A DNA stretch of 25,509 nt from an uncultured Eubacteriales bacterium. GTDB lineage: Bacteria > Bacillota > Clostridia > Lachnospirales > CAG-274. This document shows positions 14,337-21,519 of this stretch, piece after piece (the first letter of the stretch is position 1; every line of letters begins with the position of its first letter). The notes below the pieces were generated by a model, which made no database searches, was not told where the DNA came from, and saw nothing but the letters and a program-made list of their open reading frames with translations. The translations under genes were made by a program, and so were the position numbers. The stretch is taken from positions 1 to 25,509 of the forward strand of contig CAJKOJ010000025.1 of assembly GCA_905201505.1 (NCBI GenBank), read 5' to 3'.

Positions 14337-15691
14337 ACTGCTATTCTCAATATTACAGAGCTGCATTGACAGAAAACGGAAAACTTGCTGAAATTATTCT
14401 GCAGGATAAAGAAAACAAGGCGGGTATAGGGGATATTTATGCAGGCAGAGTTGAAAAAATTCTGCCATCTAAGATTGCCTTTGTAAATATTGGTGAGGAG
14501 AAGCCTGTTTTTTTGCAGTTGAATGACAAGGCGGAAATTGAGAATACAATAAATGTTAAACAGGGACAAGAAATAGTAATACAGATAATAAAGGACGCTG
14601 TTGATGAAAAATGTGCTGTTGCTACAACTAATATAAGCAGAGCAGGAAAGTACTGTGTAATAGTTAAGGACAACGGTGAAAACGGAGTTTCAAAAAAAAT
14701 AACAGATGATAAAAAAAGGGAAGAGTTAAAAAAAACGGCAGATGAAAATAAGCCGGAGGGCTATAGTATAGTAATGAGGACAAGCTGTGAAAATGCCGGT
14801 ACAGATGAAATAGAAAATGAACTTAAAAACCTTAAAGAAGAGCTTGCTGAAATTGATAAAAAGGGGAAATACACAAAAGCTCCTGCAATAATATACAAGG
14901 ATGTAAATCCTCTTGAAAGGGTTTTAAGGGATTTGGCTGATGAAGAGTGCAGCATTGTAATAAATGATAAAAAGGAATTTGAAAATCTGGGTATAAGTTA
15001 TAATAATATTGAACTATATAGCGGTGATATTCCTTTATTTGTAAACTTTGGTATTGAAAATCAGATTGAAAAACTTTTTAACAGAAAAATATGGCTTGAC
15101 TGCGGAGGATATATTGTAATAGATGAAACAGAGGCTATGTCTGTTATAGATGTAAACAGCGGAAAGTCAATAAATGTTAAAGATATATTTAAAATAAATA
15201 AGGAAGCTGCAATTGAAGCTGCAAGACAAATTAGACTTAGAAATCTAAATGGTATGATAATAATAGATTTCATAAATATGAAGAGTAAAAGTGAAAATGA
15301 AGAACTCTATAGTATACTTAAAAGAGAACTTAACAAAGACAGAGTAAAAACGCATATTGTAGGTATGACAGAGCTTGGGCTAATGCAGCTGACAAGGCAG
15401 AAACAGAGAAAGCCGCTGAGCAAGTATATATATCACAAATGTGCTGTATGTGACGGTCTGGGGAAAGTAAAAGATGTGTCATACATTGCTGATTGTATAA
15501 ATAATCAAATTATTAATATATTTGCATCTACAATTTATAAGTATGTCAGGATTTCTGCATGCAGTACGGTTATTGATGCTGTTGAAAAAGGATGCAGTCT
15601 GATTGAGGAAAGATATAATGGAAAAGTTGAGCTGAATAAAATAGCTACATCAAGATTTGACTATTATGAAATAATAAAGGCAAAGAACTAA
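14312..15691 (+). CDS. rng: Ribonuclease G/E
   Basis: RNase G/E cuts single-stranded AU-rich RNA, acting in rRNA maturation and mRNA decay. The 459-residue protein has an S1-like RNA-binding domain (about 38-115, GDIYAGRVEKI...AFVNIG). The Mg-binding aspartates of the DNase I-like fold are D280 (SVIDVNSGK) and D319 (MIIIDFINM). The zinc-link CxxCxGxG motif is C377 and C380 (CAVCDGLG). It lacks the long C-terminal scaffold of RNase E, so RNase G-type. It overlaps the DUF2344 gene by 25 nt. In many Clostridia the L21 operon follows; here rny follows instead. Confidence 0.93.
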   Translation: MSGRRIYVDCYSQYYRAALTENGKLAEIILQDKENKAGIGDIYAGRVEKILPSKIAFVNIGEEKPVFLQLNDKAEIENTINVKQGQEIVIQIIKDAVDEKCAVATTNISRAGKYCVIVKDNGENGVSKKITDDKKREELKKTADENKPEGYSIVMRTSCENAGTDEIENELKNLKEELAEIDKKGKYTKAPAIIYKDVNPLERVLRDLADEECSIVINDKKEFENLGISYNNIELYSGDIPLFVNFGIENQIEKLFNRKIWLDCGGYIVIDETEAMSVIDVNSGKSINVKDIFKINKEAAIEAARQIRLRNLNGMIIIDFINMKSKSENEELYSILKRELNKDRVKTHIVGMTELGLMQLTRQKQRKPLSKYIYHKCAVCDGLGKVKDVSYIADCINNQIINIFASTIYKYVRISACSTVIDAVEKGCSLIEERYNGKVELNKIATSRFDYYEIIKAKN

Positions 15692-15723
15692 CTTACAGTA
15701 TAAGACAATAAAGTGGAATATAC

Positions 15724-15752
15724 TTGACAAGTTGGTGAAAAAGTAATAAAAT
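15724..15752 (+). promoter_or_regulatory. Sigma-A promoter of rny
   Basis: Consensus TTGACA at 15724-15729 and TAAAAT at 15747-15752 are separated by 17 bp. Transcription from near 15759 gives a leader of about 200 nt before the rny start, containing two hairpins. Confidence 0.78.
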
Positions 15753-15766
15753 AAATGTGTAGCAAT

Positions 15767-15807
15767 AAAGAATATATGTATACGTGCATTATTACATGTA
15801 TTCTTTT
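15767..15807 (+). terminator. Hairpin in the rng-rny gap, terminator or leader element
   Basis: AAAGAATATATGTA (15767-15780) pairs with TACATGTATTCTTT (15793-15806) through 14 pairs with one G-U. Only about four T follow. It could end the rng transcript or form the first hairpin of the rny leader, since the rny promoter lies upstream of it. Confidence 0.6.
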
Positions 15808-15816
15808 AACACGTTT

Positions 15817-15875
15817 AAAGTAATCAGAAAATCAGTCCTGAGATTAGCTGCTAAGGATTGGCTTTCTGATACTTT
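15817..15875 (+). ncRNA. Compound stem-loop in the rny 5' leader
   Basis: The outer arms 15817-15830 and 15863-15875 pair over 13 bp with one bulge (AAAGTAATCAGAAA against TTTCTGATACTTT). After a 2x2 internal loop, CAGTCCT (15833-15839) pairs with AGGATTG (15854-15860). A short TAG/CTA tip caps it. It is not followed by T residues, so it is not a terminator. I recognise no known riboswitch class. It may control stability or translation of rny mRNA. Confidence 0.55.
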
Positions 15876-15942
15876 ATATGTATAGACCCTTACAGATAAA
15901 ATGAAAATTTGTTTTGGGATATATGGACTTTGAAAATTTAAT

Positions 15943-15950
15943 AGGAGGTG
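15943..15950 (+). promoter_or_regulatory. RBS setting the CTG start of rny
   Basis: AGGAGGTG is a near-perfect Shine-Dalgarno site. The in-frame GTG at 15948 lies within it. The only codon at proper spacing (8 nt after GGAGG) and in frame is CTG 15957. Confidence 0.65.
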
Positions 15951-15956
15951 TCTAGA

Positions 15957-17531
15957 CTGGATACATCAATTATTATTTGGTTATGTATCGTCTTTGCATC
16001 CGTTTTAATTTCGTTGATAATTGGTATTGCTGTTGGTAAGTATATCAGGAAAAAGTTTGCTGAAGCTGAAATAGGTTCTGCTGAAAGAGAAGCTGAAAGC
16101 ATTAAGCTTGAAGCAAGAAAAAATGCAGAAGCTACAAAGAAGGAAGTCCTTTTAGAGGCTAAAGAAGAAGCACTTAAAACGAAGAATGAAGTTGAAAAGG
16201 AATGTAAGGATAGAAAGAATGAAATACAGCGCCTTGAAAAACGTATCACTCAAAAAGAAGATGCAGTGGATAAAAAAGCTGCTTCTCTTGAAAAGAAGGA
16301 GGAACAGCTTAATAACAAGATTGAAGCTGTTGAAAATGAGCGTAAAGAGGTTGAAGCTCTTAAAGATAAAGAGCTTGCGGAGCTTGAACGTATCTCAGGT
16401 TTAACTACTGATGAAGCTAAAGAATATATTCTTGAAAGTGTTAAAGATGAGGTTAAGCACGAAACTGCTGTGATGATTAAGGAAATGGAAGCTAATGCAA
16501 AGTCTGAGGCAGACAAGAGAGCTAAGGAAATTATTGCAGATGCTATTCAAAGATGTGCCGCAGACCATGTTGCAGAGACAACTGTATCTGTAGTAAATTT
16601 ACCTAACGATGAAATGAAGGGAAGAATCATTGGACGTGAAGGTAGAAACATCAGAACATTAGAACAATTGACAGGCATTAACTTTATTATTGATGATACG
16701 CCTGAGGCTGTAATTTTATCAGGCTTTGGAGCTATGAAGAGAGAAATTGCAAGGATTGCTCTTGAAAAGCTTATTATTGACGGACGTGTTCATCCGGGAA
16801 GAATAGAGGAAATGGTTGATAAGGCTAAGACTGAAGTCGAAGCTGCTATGAAAGAGGCTGGTGACAATGCAACATTTGAGACAGGTGTGCATAGTCTTCA
16901 TCCTGAATTAATTCGTCTTCTGGGTAAGATGAAGTATAGAACCAGTTATGGACAGAATGTTTTACAGCATTCTATAGAGGTTTCTCATTTATGTGGTGTA
17001 ATGGCTGCTGAACTTGGTGAAGATGTTACACTTGCTAAGAGAGCCGGACTGTTGCATGATATTGGTAAATCTATTGACCAGGATATGGAAGGAACCCATG
17101 TTGAACTTGGAACCGCATTATGCAGAAAGTATAAGGAATCTAATATAGTTATAAATGCTGTTGAGGCACACCATGGTGATGTTGAACCTCAGAGTATTAT
17201 TGCTGTATTGGTACAGGCTGCTGATGCTATTTCTGCGGCTAGACCGGGAGCCAGAAGCGAGACTCTTGAAACATATATTAAGCGTTTGCAGTCTCTTGAG
17301 GAAATTGCAGACTCATTTAATGGAGTTGAAAAATCTTTCGCAATTCAGGCTGGCAGAGAATTGCGAGTTATGATAGTACCTGAAAAGGTATCTGATGATG
17401 ATATGGTGTTAATGGCCAGGGATATTGCTAAGAAAATTGAAAATGAGCTTGAATACCCAGGTAACATTAAGGTTAATCTTATCAGAGAAACTAGAGCGAT
17501 TGAGTACGCTAAATCTTCTAAAGCAAATTAA
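15957..17531 (+). CDS. rny: Ribonuclease Y
   Basis: RNase Y is a membrane-anchored endonuclease that starts mRNA decay in Gram-positive bacteria. From CTG 15957 the protein has 524 residues, close to the 520 of Bacillus subtilis. It has one N-terminal membrane span (about 2-27), then a long charged coiled coil to about 180. The KH domain is next (GRIIGREGRNIR, about 222-233). The HD domain has the metal motif HD at 367-368 (LLHDIGK) and HHGD downstream. The first in-frame ATG lies far inside the protein, so a CTG start is favoured by the ribosome binding site. It has its own promoter, a structured leader and a strong terminator. Confidence 0.95.
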   Translation: MDTSIIIWLCIVFASVLISLIIGIAVGKYIRKKFAEAEIGSAEREAESIKLEARKNAEATKKEVLLEAKEEALKTKNEVEKECKDRKNEIQRLEKRITQKEDAVDKKAASLEKKEEQLNNKIEAVENERKEVEALKDKELAELERISGLTTDEAKEYILESVKDEVKHETAVMIKEMEANAKSEADKRAKEIIADAIQRCAADHVAETTVSVVNLPNDEMKGRIIGREGRNIRTLEQLTGINFIIDDTPEAVILSGFGAMKREIARIALEKLIIDGRVHPGRIEEMVDKAKTEVEAAMKEAGDNATFETGVHSLHPELIRLLGKMKYRTSYGQNVLQHSIEVSHLCGVMAAELGEDVTLAKRAGLLHDIGKSIDQDMEGTHVELGTALCRKYKESNIVINAVEAHHGDVEPQSIIAVLVQAADAISAARPGARSETLETYIKRLQSLEEIADSFNGVEKSFAIQAGRELRVMIVPEKVSDDDMVLMARDIAKKIENELEYPGNIKVNLIRETRAIEYAKSSKAN

Positions 17532-17545
17532 ATTGAAAAAATGTG

Positions 17546-17578
17546 AGGCTATTGCAGGTTGACTGCAATAGCCTTTTT
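17546..17578 (+). terminator. Terminator of rny
   Basis: AGGCTATTGCA (17546-17556) and TGCAATAGCCT (17564-17574) form a perfect 11-bp stem with a 7-nt loop, followed by a T run (17574-17578). Confidence 0.93.
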
Positions 17579-17623
17579 AAATTATTTAAAAAGGGGTGAT
17601 AATATGAAGAAATATATTTTGAT

Positions 17624-19051
17624 ATGCATGCTTTAATAATCATTATATTGACGTTTGCTTTAAATACAATGGCAGAAACTGTTTTTAATGATGATGATAA
17701 AATACAGAATTATTCAAGACCTTATGTGGAAATGCTTGTGAATATGGGAGGTATAAGCGGATATACTGACAATACCTTTAAACCTCAGGGAACAATATCA
17801 AGAGGGGAATTTTTGAGTATGTGTATTAATTCCTTTGGAAGTGAGAAACTGTATAATGAGCTGAACAATATAAATTCAGAGGAGTATAATAAAATTGTTA
17901 ATGAATATAATTATAATGCTCTATGGAATGGTGCTGCCAATGATATGCTTGTGGCAGCAAATATAATGGAATTGTGCAAAAATTATATAGGAAGTGAATG
18001 GAATGAGCCTGTAACAAGAGCTGAGGCAGCCGATATGATTTATAACTGTATATGTAAGCTTACAGATGAAGATATAAATACAGAAGTTAATACAGATTTA
18101 ATTAATGACCTGAATATAGTTAAAAAAAGTGAATATGCTTATTGTATAAGTATGCTGTTTTCTTTAGGAATTGTGCAGGGTGACAGCAATGGTAAATTTA
18201 ACCCGGATAAAAATCTTACAAGAGAAGACAGTGCTATACTTATATGCAAGGCAATTAAGCCTGAATTAAGAGAGGTGAAAGCTGTGGCTGATAATCCGTT
18301 TAATACAGTTGTAACAGGAAGAAGGGGTGAAAAAAGCATAAAAAATTTTGTAAAAACTGCTTTCGAGCCGGTTGGAAAAGTAATGTATATTTATGGAGGA
18401 GGCTGGAATGAGGCTGATGATGGGGCAGGAGAAGAAGCAATGACCCTTGGGCTTTGTCAAAGCTGGATTGATTTTACAAATAAGCAAGACAGCAGTTATA
18501 ATTACAAAAACTATGATTACAAGAAAAATGTAAATGTAATACACAGCGGTCTTGACTGTTCGGGATATGTAGGCTGGGTAATATATAATGTAATGAATGA
18601 CGGAAATGGATATGTTACAAATTCATATAAAATGGATAATATGCTTGTAGAAAAAGGATTAGGTTCAATTACAGATAAAAGTAAAGTAACAGGGAGAAAA
18701 GCAGGAGACATAATGTGCAGTAATTGCAGCGACTGCAAGCATGTATATATAAGTCTTGGAATGTGCAGTGACGGCAGTGAACTTTTACTGCATTCAAGCC
18801 CGCCCGGAGTACAGTTAAGCGGTACATATACTCCTGATGGGAATAAAAATTCAGAAGCAGTGAAACTGGCAGAAAAATATATGAAAAAATATTATAATGA
18901 TTGGTATGTTAAATATCCTGACAATGCCAGAAATACGTCTTATCTAACACATTATGACAAGTTTTGCTGGTCGGTTTTAAGTGATGATGAGGGATACAGA
19001 AATATGACACCTGAGGAAATATTAATAGATATATTTGACGAATATAAATAA
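17624..19051 (+). CDS. SLH-domain NlpC/P60 surface protein, 5' end probably frameshifted
   Basis: The 475-residue frame encodes a hydrophobic leader, three S-layer homology repeats (about 21-71, 95-147 and 170-213) that bind secondary cell-wall polymer, and an NlpC/P60 peptidase domain. Catalytic residues are likely C312 (DCSG), H373 (CKHVYISLG) and H390 (LLLHSS). An odd CSNCSDC cluster sits at 365-371. A good ribosome binding site (GGGGTGAT) serves ATG 17604, which encodes MKKYILICML and then stops; the present frame, one base out, continues a signal peptide ending near NTMAET. So the gene may be broken, or starts weakly at ATG 17624. No promoter is seen between the rny terminator and the start. 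It may be a cell-wall hydrolase. Confidence 0.75.
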   Translation: MHALIIIILTFALNTMAETVFNDDDKIQNYSRPYVEMLVNMGGISGYTDNTFKPQGTISRGEFLSMCINSFGSEKLYNELNNINSEEYNKIVNEYNYNALWNGAANDMLVAANIMELCKNYIGSEWNEPVTRAEAADMIYNCICKLTDEDINTEVNTDLINDLNIVKKSEYAYCISMLFSLGIVQGDSNGKFNPDKNLTREDSAILICKAIKPELREVKAVADNPFNTVVTGRRGEKSIKNFVKTAFEPVGKVMYIYGGGWNEADDGAGEEAMTLGLCQSWIDFTNKQDSSYNYKNYDYKKNVNVIHSGLDCSGYVGWVIYNVMNDGNGYVTNSYKMDNMLVEKGLGSITDKSKVTGRKAGDIMCSNCSDCKHVYISLGMCSDGSELLLHSSPPGVQLSGTYTPDGNKNSEAVKLAEKYMKKYYNDWYVKYPDNARNTSYLTHYDKFCWSVLSDDEGYRNMTPEEILIDIFDEYK

Positions 19052-19145
19052 CTTAATTCTAAAATAAGAAGAAATAATATATTAAAATAAATTTTGGTAA
19101 AAAAATAAAGTAAATTTAAAAATAATCGGAAAAGCGACAAACTGA

Positions 19146-19170
19146 GGCACATTTAATATGTGCCTTTTTT
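19146..19170 (+). terminator. Terminator after the SLH/NlpC gene
   Basis: GGCACAT (19146-19152) pairs with ATGTGCC (19158-19164) around TTAAT, followed by six T (19165-19170). The preceding 90 bp after the stop codon are plain AT-rich DNA with nothing recognisable. Confidence 0.88.
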
Positions 19171-19260
19171 ATTTGGCTGTAATTTCAAGGTTTTGTTATT
19201 GTACATAAGGTTATAATATTTATTGATGAAAATAATAAAAAACCTTGGAGGTCATATATA

Positions 19261-20508
19261 ATGGAAAAGTTTATCATTACAGGCGGAAACAGAATGAGCG
19301 GCAATATAAATATATCAGGTTCGAAAAATTCAGTATTGCCCATATTGGCAGCTACGCTTCTGATTTCTGATACTTGTATTATAAATAATGTTCCAAGGTT
19401 AAGAGATGTTTATACTATGATTGAGCTTTTAAAATATTACGGGGCTGATGTGGAATTTGACGGAAGTGTAAAAGTTAATTGCAGCAATATTGAAAACAGA
19501 GGACCAAGTGAAAAAGTAAAGGATATAAGAGCTTCTTTTTTGTTGGTTGGGGCACTTCTTGGAAGATTTAAAAAAGTTTCTATGTTTATGCCCGGAGGCT
19601 GCAATATTGGTCAAAGACCTGTTGACCTGCATTTAAAGGGTTTTGGTGTGTTAGGGGCAGAACAATCTCTTGATGGTGGAATAATTGATATAAATGCAAA
19701 ATATCTTAATGGAGGGGAGGTTTATCTTGACTTTCCCAGCGTAGGAGCTACAGAGAATATAATATTGGCGGCGGTAATGGCAAAAGGGAAAACTATAATA
19801 AGTAATTGTGCAATTGAGCCTGAGATAATTGATTTAGCTGATTTTTTAACAAAGGCCGGTGCCAAAATTACAGGTGCAGGAGGTGATACCATTATAGTAG
19901 AGGGTGTTGACTGTCTGAGGGGTGTGGAACATAAAGTTATACCAGACAGAATTGAAGCGGGTACTTTTATGCTGGCTGTTGCAGGTGTAGGCGGAGAATG
20001 CAGAATTAATAATGTAATTACGGATCATATTAAACCTGTAATTCTAAAGTTAAAAGAAATGGAGGTAGAAATAACAGAAGATGAAAATGCAATAGTTGTT
20101 TCTGCTGATGGAAATATTGTAAACACAGATATTAAAACAATGCCTTATCCAGGGTTTCCTACAGATATGCAGGCACAATTTACAGCCCTTATGGCTAAGG
20201 GACTGGGAACAGGGATAGTAAATGAAACTGTTTTTGAAAATAGATTTATGCACATAGGCGAGCTTAATAAAATGGGTGCTAATATTACTGTAGAAGGCAG
20301 AACAGCCGTTGTCAGGGGAGTGGATTCTCTTGCAGGAGCAAATGTTGAAGCAACGGATTTGCGTGCCGGAGCCGCATTAATAATTTCTGCTTTAGCGGCA
20401 GAGGGGACAACAGAAATAGGACATATACATTATATTGACAGAGGCTATGAGCTGATTGAAGAAAAATTATCAAAAGTGGGATGTAATATAAAAAGAATAG
20501 AAATTTAA
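19261..20508 (+). CDS. murA: UDP-N-acetylglucosamine 1-carboxyvinyltransferase
   Basis: MurA transfers enolpyruvate from PEP to UDP-GlcNAc, the first committed step of peptidoglycan synthesis in the cytosol. The 415-residue protein has the K22-N23 pair (GSKNSVLP) and the catalytic loop Cys C114 in PGGCNIGQRPVD, so it is of the fosfomycin-sensitive Cys type. The paired domains and length fit the family. TTGGAGGTC precedes ATG 19261. A TATAAT at 19212-19217 without a good -35 may be its promoter. Firmicutes often carry two murA paralogues; the neighbour spoIID matches the murAA-spoIID order of Bacillus. The second copy, if any, is outside. Confidence 0.96.
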   Translation: MEKFIITGGNRMSGNINISGSKNSVLPILAATLLISDTCIINNVPRLRDVYTMIELLKYYGADVEFDGSVKVNCSNIENRGPSEKVKDIRASFLLVGALLGRFKKVSMFMPGGCNIGQRPVDLHLKGFGVLGAEQSLDGGIIDINAKYLNGGEVYLDFPSVGATENIILAAVMAKGKTIISNCAIEPEIIDLADFLTKAGAKITGAGGDTIIVEGVDCLRGVEHKVIPDRIEAGTFMLAVAGVGGECRINNVITDHIKPVILKLKEMEVEITEDENAIVVSADGNIVNTDIKTMPYPGFPTDMQAQFTALMAKGLGTGIVNETVFENRFMHIGELNKMGANITVEGRTAVVRGVDSLAGANVEATDLRAGAALIISALAAEGTTEIGHIHYIDRGYELIEEKLSKVGCNIKRIEI

Positions 20509-20540
20509 ATATAGTGGAATTAAATTTATATTTATAAAAT

Positions 20541-20547
20541 GGAGGTG
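20541..20547 (+). promoter_or_regulatory. RBS setting the TTG start of spoIID
   Basis: GGAGGTG lies 8 nt (from GGAGG) before TTG 20554. The in-frame ATG at 20539 overlaps the site itself and cannot be the start. Starting at TTG gives a clean basic signal segment, MRKVIFTS. Confidence 0.75.
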
Positions 20548-20553
20548 TTTATT

Positions 20554-21420
20554 TTGAGGAAAGTAATTTTTACAAGTATAGTGGCTGCTTCTATGTTTGT
20601 GCCTATTGCTGTAAGCGAAGGACAGGTTATGCCTGTATGCAGTATTATTGAAGAGACGGAAGTAAAAGCCTGTACAAATGTAAATAATGAGCTTGAAAAT
20701 TATGTTGTGGGGGTTGTAGCAGGGGAAATGCCTGTCAATTTTCCTCATGAGGCATTAAAGGCTCAGGCTGTTGCAGCAAGAACCTATGCAGTAAGGCAGA
20801 TGCAGTCTGATTCTAATATAAAATATGAGGATATAGCTCAGGCGTATATTTCTGTAGATAAGATGAAAAAGATGTGGGGAAATAAATTTGATGAATACTA
20901 TGCAAAAATAAAAAGTGACGTATATGCAACAGCAGGGCAAATTCTTGAATATGATAATGAACCGATTTTGGCCGCTTTTTGTTCAACAACTAACGGATAT
21001 ACTGAAGAGTGTGAAAATGTATGGACACAAAATTTGCCTTATCTTAAGAGCGTAAAGTCAGAAGGGGATGAGTTATCACCATATTTTAATGATAAAGTTG
21101 TGGTATCTAAAAAGAGATTTGCAGATATATTTGGAGGTACTGATGCTTCTGTAATTGAAAAAACTGACGCAGGATATGTAAAAACTGTAAAAATAGGCGG
21201 CAGTGTGTACAGCGGTGATAAAATCAGACAGACTTTAGGTTTAAGGTCTACATGTTTTGATATAAGCTGCCAGGGAGATAATATGATTGTTTCCACAAAG
21301 GGATACGGACACGGAGTGGGTATGAGCCAGTACGGCGCTTGTTATATGGCAAATAGCGGAAGTAATTATAAGGATATTTTAAAACACTACTATAAAGGTA
21401 CAAATCTTAAAAATTTATAA
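20554..21420 (+). CDS. spoIID: Stage II sporulation protein D
   Basis: SpoIID is a lytic transglycosylase that cleaves denuded glycan strands during engulfment, working with SpoIIP and SpoIIM. From TTG 20554 it has 288 residues. It begins with an N-terminal membrane/signal segment (2-20). The catalytic Glu is in VVAGEMP (E58), the motif AAFCSTTNG (about 141-149) is present, and the C-terminal signature is GYGHGVGMSQYGA. Two cysteines (C143 and C153) could bind zinc, as reported for clostridial SpoIID. It lies 45 nt after murA. In Bacillus it is under sigma-E; no convincing sigma-E site was found here in the short gap. Confidence 0.93.
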   Translation: MRKVIFTSIVAASMFVPIAVSEGQVMPVCSIIEETEVKACTNVNNELENYVVGVVAGEMPVNFPHEALKAQAVAARTYAVRQMQSDSNIKYEDIAQAYISVDKMKKMWGNKFDEYYAKIKSDVYATAGQILEYDNEPILAAFCSTTNGYTEECENVWTQNLPYLKSVKSEGDELSPYFNDKVVVSKKRFADIFGGTDASVIEKTDAGYVKTVKIGGSVYSGDKIRQTLGLRSTCFDISCQGDNMIVSTKGYGHGVGMSQYGACYMANSGSNYKDILKHYYKGTNLKNL

Positions 21421-21434
21421 AATAGTATTATTAG

Positions 21435-21464
21435 TTGTTGTAAATCGGCGGTTATTGTTATAAA
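21435..21464 (+). promoter_or_regulatory. Candidate promoter of ftsH
   Basis: TTGTTG (21435-21440), an 18-bp spacer, and TATAAA (21459-21464) with TG at 21456-21457 (extended -10). GTTATT (21451-21456)/AATAAC (21464-21469) forms a dyad across the -10, which could be an operator. Confidence 0.5.
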
Positions 21465-21519
21465 ATAACTTATAAGGCAAAATAACAGTTTTGTTAATAA
21501 ATAAAATGGAGGAAGAAAT

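Noticed and set aside
15692..15956. Ribosomal protein L21 leader after rng, by analogy with other Clostridia
   Set aside because: No rplU follows and the structure seen belongs to the rny leader.
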